NCBI GenBank assembly: GCA_910584785.1
Contig: CAJUDX010000070.1
Location: forward strand, 1-14,776
Direction: 5' to 3'
Origin: an uncultured Lachnospiraceae bacterium
GTDB taxonomy: Bacteria > Bacillota > Clostridia > Lachnospirales > Lachnospiraceae
Length of the DNA: 14,776 nucleotides
Shown here in pieces: positions 5,697 to 11,882 of this stretch (position 1 is its first letter; each line of letters starts with the position of its first letter). Made by a program: the position numbers and the translations under genes. The notes beneath the pieces are model-generated. The model ran no database searches and was not told where the DNA came from. It saw nothing but the letters and a program-made list of their open reading frames with translations.

Positions 5697-7622
5697 ATGA
5701 ATATTACTGAATTGCGCTGCAGTTCCTGCAATGGAACCTTAAAGGTCAATCCCCAGAACCCAAATGTTGTCGAATGTGAATACTGCCACACAAAATTTAT
5801 GGTCGAATGGAACCATCCCGGCAGTCAGAGCGGACAAAATGTACAGCTTAGGCAGATGCCACAGAGAATTAACTATCAACCAACAAAACCGGCAGAACCG
5901 AAAAAAACCGGCTGGGAACCCTATGGATGGAAGCGGGGCGTCGCCCTGGTCATTCTCTTCTTTGTTATCATGGGTGTATGGAAAGGCCCGGCCCTCTACC
6001 GCCGCTATAAGCTGAATCAGCAGATCGCCTCTGAAAAAGCTCAGGAAAACAGTGAAAACAGTCAGAATGACGGCTTAACTTCCGCAGACAATACATCCAA
6101 AAAGACAGCCCTAACCGGGCTTTTAGCCCTCTTTGCCGAGCAAGTATTTGACCAGCCTGCAGAAGAAATTTCCGAAAGCGATCTGGCAAAGATCCAGTGG
6201 CTGGAAATGCAGAATAACATTGATTTCCGCCGTATCGGCTACAGCTTTAATGACCCATTAGAAAACCCGGACGCCGAACTTACCTGGGTGGACTTTCCAA
6301 GGGATGATTATCCGGATGCCGACCTGACCTGCCTTCCTGCCTTCACCGGAGTAAAACGTATTTCCACAAGCCAGACCCTTTGCCCGGAATATATCGAGGG
6401 GCTTTCCCTGACCGGAATCAGCGGCTATTACGACAGTTTAGAGCAGGTTGCCTCCCTTGTGGACGACCCCTCGCAGCTTCGCTACCTGTCCGTCACCGCT
6501 GACCCATTAAGCCTTTCTGGGCTGGACAAGCTGACCAATTTAGAAACCCTGATCCTAAACGGCGCTCACCTTGAAGAAGAAAAAAACTTGGTCAATGCCA
6601 AGTCCTTAAAGCACCTGACCCTGGATATGTATGATGGCAGCATGGACTTTTCCACCTTCGGCATGATGCCCTGGCTGGAAAGCTTATCCATCGAGTCCAA
6701 GAATATCCGCGATTTAAGCTTTATTTCCAAAATGAAGAACCTAGCCTCCCTGCACCTAAAGTACGGAGCCTTCCTTTCCTTAGAGCCCCTACGCGATCAC
6801 CCTGCACTGACTGAACTTTCCTTAGAAAGCTGTGGTGAGGTTAAGGATATGTCTGCCGTTTCCACACTGACCGGCTTAACCGGTCTAAGGCTGGATCTGC
6901 CCTACGGCTGTCCCCAGCCGGATCTCTCTGCACTTACCGCAATGAAGGATCTTTACCTAGAGCGTTTCGACAATACCTCTTTCCTGCGCGCTATGCCTGA
7001 ACTGGAAACCCTGGTATTAAACTACACGCCTGCAAGTTCAGCTTCCGACTTTGACCACCTGGTCAGCTTAAAGAAGCTGCAGTGCTCTGCCTTTGCTGCC
7101 TCCGATCAGGACTTTAGCTTTATCACCCATTTACCGTCCATCGAAGACGTCAGCCTTCAGGGAACAGTAACCTATAATGATATTTCCGGCATATTCAATC
7201 TGCCGACATTAAAGCGGCTGAATATCAGCAATATGCAGTGTGAACTCAACTTTGCCAACCTTGCCGAAAATACCACCTTAGAAGCATTGTCCATTGATAA
7301 GATTAAACTCTTCAAAAATGTACGGGTCAGTGGTGGGGGTGGAATTGTCTACGTAGACTGGGACGATGTTAGTTTTACCGAGAATATCGGTTTCCTGGAA
7401 AAGTTTAAAGGTTTAAAAGAACTGAGCATAAAAGAAAATGAACTGACGGAAATTGGATTTGCTGCTGCCTTAGAGGCATTGCAGAAAATTGATTTTTCGG
7501 ACAATTATGTCACGGATATTTCTCCCCTGTCCGGGTTAAAAAACCTGTCCCAGGTCATCTGCACCGAAAATCCAGTTTCCAATGCGGAAATGCTGGGGGA
7601 TAAAGTGATGATCATTCAGTAG
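5697..7622 (+). CDS. Zinc-ribbon, single-TM, leucine-rich-repeat protein
   Basis: The 641-residue protein has three parts. The N-terminus (1-35) is a zinc ribbon with paired cysteines C8-x2-C11 and C27-x2-C30. A basic/proline-rich linker leads to one hydrophobic helix at about 81-100. From about 215 to the end there are irregular leucine-rich repeats of the internalin/SDS22-like spacing (LTNLETLILNGA, LVSLKKLQCSAF, LKNLSQVICTENP). This suggests a zinc ribbon in the cytoplasm and an LRR domain outside, used for protein binding, but the partner is unknown. No signal peptide, LPXTG or secretion repeat is present. The start follows GGAG by eight bases, just after repeat array L2. A strong terminator begins 70 bp after the stop. 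The ribbon-plus-LRR layout is seen in clostridial hypothetical proteins; the function is not established. Confidence 0.85.
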   Translation: MNITELRCSSCNGTLKVNPQNPNVVECEYCHTKFMVEWNHPGSQSGQNVQLRQMPQRINYQPTKPAEPKKTGWEPYGWKRGVALVILFFVIMGVWKGPALYRRYKLNQQIASEKAQENSENSQNDGLTSADNTSKKTALTGLLALFAEQVFDQPAEEISESDLAKIQWLEMQNNIDFRRIGYSFNDPLENPDAELTWVDFPRDDYPDADLTCLPAFTGVKRISTSQTLCPEYIEGLSLTGISGYYDSLEQVASLVDDPSQLRYLSVTADPLSLSGLDKLTNLETLILNGAHLEEEKNLVNAKSLKHLTLDMYDGSMDFSTFGMMPWLESLSIESKNIRDLSFISKMKNLASLHLKYGAFLSLEPLRDHPALTELSLESCGEVKDMSAVSTLTGLTGLRLDLPYGCPQPDLSALTAMKDLYLERFDNTSFLRAMPELETLVLNYTPASSASDFDHLVSLKKLQCSAFAASDQDFSFITHLPSIEDVSLQGTVTYNDISGIFNLPTLKRLNISNMQCELNFANLAENTTLEALSIDKIKLFKNVRVSGGGGIVYVDWDDVSFTENIGFLEKFKGLKELSIKENELTEIGFAAALEALQKIDFSDNYVTDISPLSGLKNLSQVICTENPVSNAEMLGDKVMIIQ

Positions 7623-7692
7623 ACTTTCACCATTTTCCTGCGCTTTTATTTTGTGATTATCGCGGGCTTAGCCAGCTATACTTTTTCAAAAG

Positions 7693-7738
7693 AACTGCCA
7701 TTACAGGACAAATTCTTTCCTGTACATGGCAGTTTTTT
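7693..7738 (+). terminator. Intrinsic terminator after the LRR gene
   Basis: Stem AACTGCCAT-TACAGG pairs with CCTGTA-(C)-ATGGCAGTT, 15 bp with a single-base bulge and an 11-nt loop. It runs straight into six T residues (7733-7738). Confidence 0.9.
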
Positions 7739-7802
7739 GCTATATCATCAAGTGAAAAATTCATTCCCTTTGCTTTTTCTTTACCTTTTCCTACACAAAA
7801 TC

Positions 7803-7831
7803 TTGTAGATGTTTTATAAATGTGCTAAACT
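7803..7831 (+). promoter_or_regulatory. Candidate sigma-A promoter for the GNAT gene
   Basis: TTGTAG (7803-7808), 17 bp, TAAACT (7826-7831). Both boxes are imperfect, but the spacing is ideal. It lies downstream of the preceding terminator and predicts a start near 7838, which supports the ATG at 7875. Confidence 0.45.
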
Positions 7832-7874
7832 GAACGCAACAATAAACCGGAACTTTGAAAGGAAAATAAAAGAT

Positions 7875-8426
7875 ATGCTACATTGTGGAACACAAAGATT
7901 AGAAACTGAACGATTGATTTTAAGAAGATTTACTCAGAAAGATGCCCTTGCTATGTACAAAAACTGGGCATCCGATGACGAAGTGACAAAATATTTAACT
8001 TGGCCCACACATTCCAATATGGATGTTAGTAAACTTGTACTGGAAGATTGGGCAAGTTCCTATTCGGATGAAAAGTATTATCAGTGGGCGATTGTTTTAA
8101 AAGAAAAAGGCGATGAACCTATTGGCTCTATTAGTGTTGTCAAAATGAATGAAGATGTTTCTATGGTAGAAATCGGATATTGTATTGGAAGGGCATGGTG
8201 GAAAAATGGAATTACTTCTGAGGCAATGAGAGCGGTTATGGACTTCTTTTTTGACAAGGTAAAGGTAAATCGTATCGAAGCAAGACATGATCCGAGAAAT
8301 CCAAATTCTGGAAAAGTAATGATGAAATGCGGAATGAAATATGAAGGAACTCTGCGCAGTTTCGACCGAAACAATCAGGGAATATGCGATGCCAGTTATT
8401 ATTCGCTGTTAAAATCGGAACGGTAA
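7875..8426 (+). CDS. GNAT-family N-acetyltransferase (RimJ/RimL type)
   Basis: A cytoplasmic acetyl-CoA-dependent N-acetyltransferase of 183 residues, the normal length for the RimJ/RimL group, which acetylates protein N-termini or small amines; the substrate is unknown. The N-terminus LETERLILRRFTQKDA is the classic opening of this group. EIGYCIGRAWWKNGITSEAM is the acetyl-CoA-binding motif A region, and RNPNSGKVMMKCGMKYEG near the end is the conserved motif-B segment. The ATG at 7875 was chosen over one at 7809 because the protein family starts here and the promoter places the transcript start between them; the ribosome binding site (AAAGGA) is modest. The gene is AT-richer than its neighbours (20 of 60 bases are G/C at 7981-8040, against 33 of 60 at 6901-6960), a sign of possible acquisition. 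It has its own terminators on both sides. Confidence 0.9.
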   Translation: MLHCGTQRLETERLILRRFTQKDALAMYKNWASDDEVTKYLTWPTHSNMDVSKLVLEDWASSYSDEKYYQWAIVLKEKGDEPIGSISVVKMNEDVSMVEIGYCIGRAWWKNGITSEAMRAVMDFFFDKVKVNRIEARHDPRNPNSGKVMMKCGMKYEGTLRSFDRNNQGICDASYYSLLKSER

Positions 8427-8447
8427 AATTTCGGTGGGAGCAGTTCC

Positions 8448-8482
8448 AAAAAAGGCAGCCGCTCTCAAAGCGTCTGCCTTTT
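8448..8482. terminator. Bidirectional terminator between convergent genes
   Basis: Stem GGCAG-C-CGCT pairs with AGCG-T-CTGCC around a five-base loop, with an A-run on the left and TTTTC on the right. It can end the GNAT transcript on the plus strand and the discoidin-like transcript on the minus strand. The remaining stretch, 8483-8578, shows nothing else. Confidence 0.85.
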
Positions 8483-8578
8483 CTTGTCCCCGTCCTTCAA
8501 CTGGCCCTGAAAACTTCTGTTATCATCTTTGCCCCAGTTTAAGAACGTCAATGAACATTTTCGGGAACTCAAACGGGA

Positions 8579-9397
8579 TTACCTCAATCCGCATCTCCCG
8601 GAAAAAGAAGATTCAGTTCCATAAACAGCAATCTGTGTCAGCGCAGGAAATGGGGAAGGATCATCCGATTGAATCAGGTTTTCCAGCTTCAACCAAGTAA
8701 TATTTTTTCGCACAATAGAAAATACATGCGGCGCAGCACTCTTTTCCATCTGAATTACTTCGCTGCTTCCGTCGGAAAAGCTAATGGTCGCCTGCTTCCA
8801 CCAGTTATCGTGAGGAAAGTCTGCACGGGTGTAAAGAGCAATTCGGTCTATATCCACACAGCGTCCAAAGGCTAATGTAAACTCTGCATCCTTTTGCATA
8901 TTGATTCCCCAGGAGCCAAAGGGCCATTTCCCGTGAGAGGTATTAGCAATTAATCCGTCAATGGCATTTCTTGCGGCAAACACTGCCTCTCCGCGAGTTT
9001 CCACGTTGGCAAATGCATGAGGAAAGCACCCCTGATTGTCCGGCTGATCCATGATATTTTTTGCCAGGTTTCGGTAATTTTGAATCTCATGCTCCTCTGC
9101 CCTGCGGATAGTCAGATAATGAATATCTCCGGTAAATGCTTTGGGATTATAGGAAATGCGTTTTTCACCAAAAGGAATCGTGTAGAACATATATGAGCGG
9201 GTCAGATACACCAGCGATTCTTCCAGCGCATCATCAATTCGAATGACATAAAAGGCATTACTTTCTTCAACATAAATGTGGATAGTATCCCCCCGATTAT
9301 ACTTCTCTTCGAAAACCAAAACTGCCTGATTCTCTCCCATTTCCTCTTTTCGCACACCACCCATTAAATCCCGAACGGCTATCCTTACTTTTGCCAC
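8579..9397 (-). CDS. Discoidin-like (F5/8 type C) carbohydrate-binding protein, cytoplasmic
   Basis: A 272-residue protein of a family common in gut clostridia and often named only as carbohydrate-binding. The N-terminal half (about 1-110) is beta-rich and unassigned. The C-terminal half (about 125-262) has the look of a galactose-binding/discoidin fold: ANVETRGEAVFAARNAIDG, then SWGINMQKDAEFTLAFG, RIALYTRADFPHDNWW and TISFSDGS, ending with TQIAVYGTE. There is no signal peptide or TM segment, so it probably acts in the cytoplasm. The GTG at 9397 was chosen because GGAGG lies nine bases upstream. An open frame continues upstream to 9466, but that part is translated repeat (array L3) and should not be counted. 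The likely promoter (9663-9671) lies beyond the repeats, so the leader is about 260 nt. Ligand and role are unknown. Confidence 0.8.
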   Translation of the reverse strand: MAKVRIAVRDLMGGVRKEEMGENQAVLVFEEKYNRGDTIHIYVEESNAFYVIRIDDALEESLVYLTRSYMFYTIPFGEKRISYNPKAFTGDIHYLTIRRAEEHEIQNYRNLAKNIMDQPDNQGCFPHAFANVETRGEAVFAARNAIDGLIANTSHGKWPFGSWGINMQKDAEFTLAFGRCVDIDRIALYTRADFPHDNWWKQATISFSDGSSEVIQMEKSAAPHVFSIVRKNITWLKLENLIQSDDPSPFPALTQIAVYGTESSFSGRCGLR

Positions 9398-9428
9398 AAT
9401 CCTTTTCCTCCCTTTTTTAATTCCTGTA

Positions 9429-9662
9429 AAAAATAAACGTCTACCGTAACCTTTATGCGCCCACAACTAATCGTGCCACCATAAATAAACGTCTGCTGGG
9501 CGCACTTGGAATACCTGAACTTAGACCGCCTAATCGGCGGTGAACTTTTACCGTAACCTTTATGCGCCCACAACTAATCGTGCCACCATAAATAAACGTC
9601 TGCTGGGCGCACTTGGAATACCTGAACTTAGACCGCCTAACCGGCGGTGAACTTTTACAGTA
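9429..9662 (+). repeat. Repeat array L3: two tandem copies plus a truncated remnant of the 108-bp element
   Basis: Full units lie at 9448-9554 and 9555-9661 with a 107-bp period, one base shorter than the other loci, so coding frame is not kept. Each has TGCGCCCA...TGGGCGCA and the hairpin ACCGCC-TAATC-GGCGGT (loop TAACC in the second copy). A piece of unit middle (ATAAACGTCT) joined to a unit end (ACCGTAACC) at 9429-9447 looks like a third copy with an internal deletion. The array is oriented opposite to the gene at 8579-9397 and lies in its leader. The rest of the gap, 9663-9811, is AT-rich and otherwise featureless apart from the promoter. Confidence 0.9.
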
Positions 9663-9671
9663 ATTATAACA
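9663..9671 (-). promoter_or_regulatory. Extended -10 promoter for the discoidin-like gene
   Basis: On the minus strand the sequence reads TG-T-TATAAT (9671-9663), a perfect extended -10. No good -35 is found at 17 bp, which extended -10 promoters tolerate. A transcript from here would cross array L3 in antisense orientation before reaching the GTG at 9397. Confidence 0.5.
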
Positions 9672-9811
9672 AGGTTTGATTTGAAAAAAAATTGTCTTTT
9701 TCCCGAAAAACTTGTCCTTTTTTCACTTTATTGGTCAATCTTCCATAAAAGAGATGTTTTATCGCCCGTTTTTTGTGAGAGGTGTTCCTTTTTATTCCAC
9801 TAACCAAAGAA

Positions 9812-9855
9812 GCAGCCCAGCACGCAAATGTGGGGGATGCGTGTGCTGTGGCTGC
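9812..9855 (-). terminator. Terminator hairpin after the HPr-like gene
   Basis: On the minus strand GCAGCC and a following CAGCA(CA)CGCA arm pair with TGCGTGCTG and GGCTGC, about 15 bp with a small bulge. It is followed by TTCTTT. It lies 25 nt after the stop codon. The T-tract is interrupted, so efficiency may be moderate. Confidence 0.65.
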
Positions 9856-9879
9856 CTGTTTGGGAAGACATGATTTGGA

Positions 9880-10110
9880 TTATGCGCATAAGTAGTCTGC
9901 TAATTCATGCACCAGCTTGTCACATTCCGTAGAATGAACAACCATTTCCAGTTTTCTGCTTCCTGTCATGGCGATGGCGCCCATAAGAGATTTTGCATCG
10001 ATAACGATACTGCCGCTTTTTAAATCAACGTCTCCGTCAAAACCGCTTACGATTTTTACAAAATTCAAAACGTCTTCTGTTTTTCTTAACATTACGGGAA
10101 AAGTTCTCAT
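9880..10110 (-). CDS. HPr-like (Crh-like) protein lacking the phosphorylatable histidine
   Basis: A 76-residue cytoplasmic protein with the HPr fold pattern. The segment DAKSLMGAIAM corresponds to the HPr KSIMGVMSL region, so Ser41 matches regulatory Ser46, the target of HPr kinase. The GLHARPA loop with the catalytic His15 is absent: the first strand (RTFPVML) runs almost directly into the helix TEDVLNFVKIV, and no histidine exists in the first half. It therefore should not carry phosphate in the sugar PTS and is more like Crh, a regulatory paralogue that works with CcpA in Bacillus, though shorter (85 residues is usual). The start is firm: AGGAGG lies 10 bases upstream of ATG. Two perfect cre sites stand upstream, so catabolite control of its own gene is likely. 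HPr kinase and CcpA are not in the window. Confidence 0.82.
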   Translation of the reverse strand: MRTFPVMLRKTEDVLNFVKIVSGFDGDVDLKSGSIVIDAKSLMGAIAMTGSRKLEMVVHSTECDKLVHELADYLCA

Positions 10111-10158
10111 ATCCTTAGCACCTCCTTATTTGCTTTATCTTTATTCTTCCCTTACGGC

Positions 10159-10164
10159 ATTATA
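10159..10164 (-). promoter_or_regulatory. -10 box of the HPr-like gene promoter
   Basis: On the minus strand a perfect TATAAT (10164-10159) lies about 50 bp before the ATG. The -35 position (10187-10182, AAATTT) is poor, which suggests a promoter that needs an activator. Confidence 0.5.
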
Positions 10165-10235
10165 ATATACCAGAATATGAAAAATTTCCATAGTAAAAAT
10201 TCATGAAAATATGCGAATTTTTACCACATTTTGCA

Positions 10236-10249
10236 TGAAATCGATTACA
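10236..10249. promoter_or_regulatory. Perfect cre site (CcpA box), proximal
   Basis: TGAAATCGATTACA matches the cre consensus TGWAANCGNTNWCA at every position. It is centred about 90 bp upstream of the predicted transcription start of the HPr-like gene, a position where CcpA normally activates rather than blocks. A LacI-family repressor other than CcpA could also use it. Confidence 0.72.
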
Positions 10250-10350
10250 AAAATCTCCATAAAACTTTTCCTTCTTCTCTACTTTCCAACATTTTTTCTT
10301 TTTAATCCAATTTTTATTTCATGCTATTTTATATGACAATTATAGGAAAT

Positions 10351-10374
10351 CCGCCCCATTTCATTATGGGACGG
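10351..10374 (-). terminator. Hairpin after argH, weak terminator candidate
   Basis: On the minus strand CCGTCCCAT pairs with ATGGGGCGG (9 bp, one G-U pair) around a six-base loop, about 30 nt after the argH stop. Only ATTTCC follows, so the T-tract is poor and read-through into the HPr-like gene is possible. Confidence 0.4.
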
Positions 10375-10390
10375 AACATAGAATTTTTAT

Positions 10391-10404
10391 TGAAATCGTT
10401 TACA
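10391..10404. promoter_or_regulatory. Perfect cre site (CcpA box), distal
   Basis: TGAAATCGTTTACA also matches TGWAANCGNTNWCA fully. It abuts the argH stop codon and lies 155 bp from the proximal site. It could act with the proximal site through looping, or reduce argH read-through as a roadblock. Confidence 0.65.
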
Positions 10405-11781
10405 TTATCTTTGATTCAAGTATTGATGATATTTGTCGATTACATTTTCCATGGCTGCCCTTCCCGGCGCTCCGGCAGTGATTCGTTTTTCAACACAGGT
10501 TTTCATGGAAATCGCCTCGTAAACATCCTCCTCGAATACCGGACTAACCGCCTTAAACTCCGCAAGACTTAGGTTTTCCAGGGCAACCTTTTTCTCAATG
10601 CAGAGAAGCACCAGCTGCCCGATAATACCATGGGCATCCCGGAAGGGAACCCCTTTATTCACCAGATAGTCTGCTGCGTCGGTGGCATTGGTAAAGCCGT
10701 TTTTAGCACTTGCCTCCATCCGATCCCGGCAGAAGGTCATCGTTGAAATCATTCCGGTAAATAAAGAAATACAGCCCTTTACCGTATCAATAGCATCAAA
10801 AGTCAGCTCTTTATCCTCCTGCATATCCTTATTATAGGCCAGGGGAAGCCCCTTCATGGTGGTAAGCAGGGAGATTAAGGCCCCGTACACCCGCCCGGTC
10901 TTTCCCCGAATCAATTCGGCAATATCCGGGTTTTTCTTCTGCGGCATGATACTGCTTCCCGTGGAATAGGCATCATCCAGCTCCACAAACTGGTATTCAT
11001 TTGTATTCCAGATAATGATTTCCTCACAGAACCGGCTTAAATGCATGGAAATAATCGCCATTGCTCCAAGAAGTTCTAAAAGGTAATCCCGGTCAGCCAC
11101 AGAATCCATGGAATTTAAGGTGGGCCCGTCAAAGTCAAGAAGATGCGCTGTGTATTCCCGGTCAAGCGGGTAGGTGGTTCCTGCCAGTGCACCGGCCCCC
11201 AGCGGACAGTAATTCATCCGTCTGGCAATATCGCAAAGTCTCCCCCGATCCCGGATAAACATTTCCACATACGCGCCAAGGTGATGGGCCAGAGTAATCG
11301 GCTGCGCCTTCTGCAAATGAGTAAACCCCGGCATCAGCGTATCCAAATTTTCCTCCATCAGCCCCACCAGTTCACTGATCAGCGTAAATAAAAGCCCGTC
11401 CATCTCATGAATCTGATCCCGTGTATAGAGCTTCATATCCAACGCCACCTGATCGTTTCTGCTCCGCCCTGTGTGAAGACGCTTTCCCGATTCCCCAACC
11501 CTTTTGGTCAATGTCTCTTCAATAAAGGAATGAATATCCTCCGCCCCAGGTGTAATCGCAAGGCGCCCCTCTTCCAGATCCGACAAAATTTCATTCAGAC
11601 CCTTAAGAATAACCTCCTCATCCTCCCGGCTTACGATTCCCTGTTTAGCTAGCATTTTCACATGCGCCACACTTCCCTGGATATCCTGCCGGTAAAATTT
11701 CTGATCAAAAGATAATGATTCATTAAAATGGTGAACTAATGCATCTGTTTCCTTTGTAAAACGTCCTCCCCAAAGCTTCAT
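10405..11781 (-). CDS. argH: Argininosuccinate lyase
   Basis: This enzyme catalyses the last step of arginine biosynthesis: it splits argininosuccinate into arginine and fumarate. It is a cytoplasmic homotetramer of the fumarase/aspartase superfamily. The 458 residues match the family's usual length. MKLWGGRF at the start is diagnostic. Other motifs are TGRSRNDQ (104-111), FTHLQKAQP (153-161, substrate-binding Thr/His region) and the signature GSSIMPQKKNPD (275-286), which carries the catalytic serine on its flexible loop. No key residue is missing. The start follows GGAGG by 10 bases. No argG or other arg gene is visible next to it, although argGH is the common arrangement; the upstream neighbour on the same strand is the YfhO-family gene, 81 bp away across a short tandem repeat. 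No ARG box was recognised. Confidence 0.98.
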   Translation of the reverse strand: MKLWGGRFTKETDALVHHFNESLSFDQKFYRQDIQGSVAHVKMLAKQGIVSREDEEVILKGLNEILSDLEEGRLAITPGAEDIHSFIEETLTKRVGESGKRLHTGRSRNDQVALDMKLYTRDQIHEMDGLLFTLISELVGLMEENLDTLMPGFTHLQKAQPITLAHHLGAYVEMFIRDRGRLCDIARRMNYCPLGAGALAGTTYPLDREYTAHLLDFDGPTLNSMDSVADRDYLLELLGAMAIISMHLSRFCEEIIIWNTNEYQFVELDDAYSTGSSIMPQKKNPDIAELIRGKTGRVYGALISLLTTMKGLPLAYNKDMQEDKELTFDAIDTVKGCISLFTGMISTMTFCRDRMEASAKNGFTNATDAADYLVNKGVPFRDAHGIIGQLVLLCIEKKVALENLSLAEFKAVSPVFEEDVYEAISMKTCVEKRITAGAPGRAAMENVIDKYHQYLNQR

Positions 11782-11810
11782 TTCTCTTCTTCCTCCTCTG
11801 CTCTCTCATT

Positions 11811-11882
11811 CTTATCGTTTCCACGCATCTTTACCTTATCGTTTCCACGCATCTTTACCTTATCATTTCCACGCATCTTCAT
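11811..11882 (-). repeat. Three tandem copies of a 24-bp repeat spanning the end of the YfhO-family gene
   Basis: Units start at 11811, 11835 and 11859. The third contains the last codons and stop of the YfhO-family gene (DEDAWK then TGA); the other two lie downstream and repeat the same tail codons in the same frame (DAWKR then TAA). The copies differ by one base that turns CGA into TGA. This looks like slippage duplication of the gene's 3' end. Confidence 0.88.

Noticed and set aside
9398..9573. Upstream extension of the discoidin-like protein and a 62-codon frame in L3
   Set aside because: The extra residues come from repeat DNA; a strong GGAGG places the real start at the GTG at 9397.
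10321..10572. 83-codon plus-strand frame near the argH 3' end
   Set aside because: It runs antisense into argH and covers the cre box and hairpin; it has no ribosome binding site.
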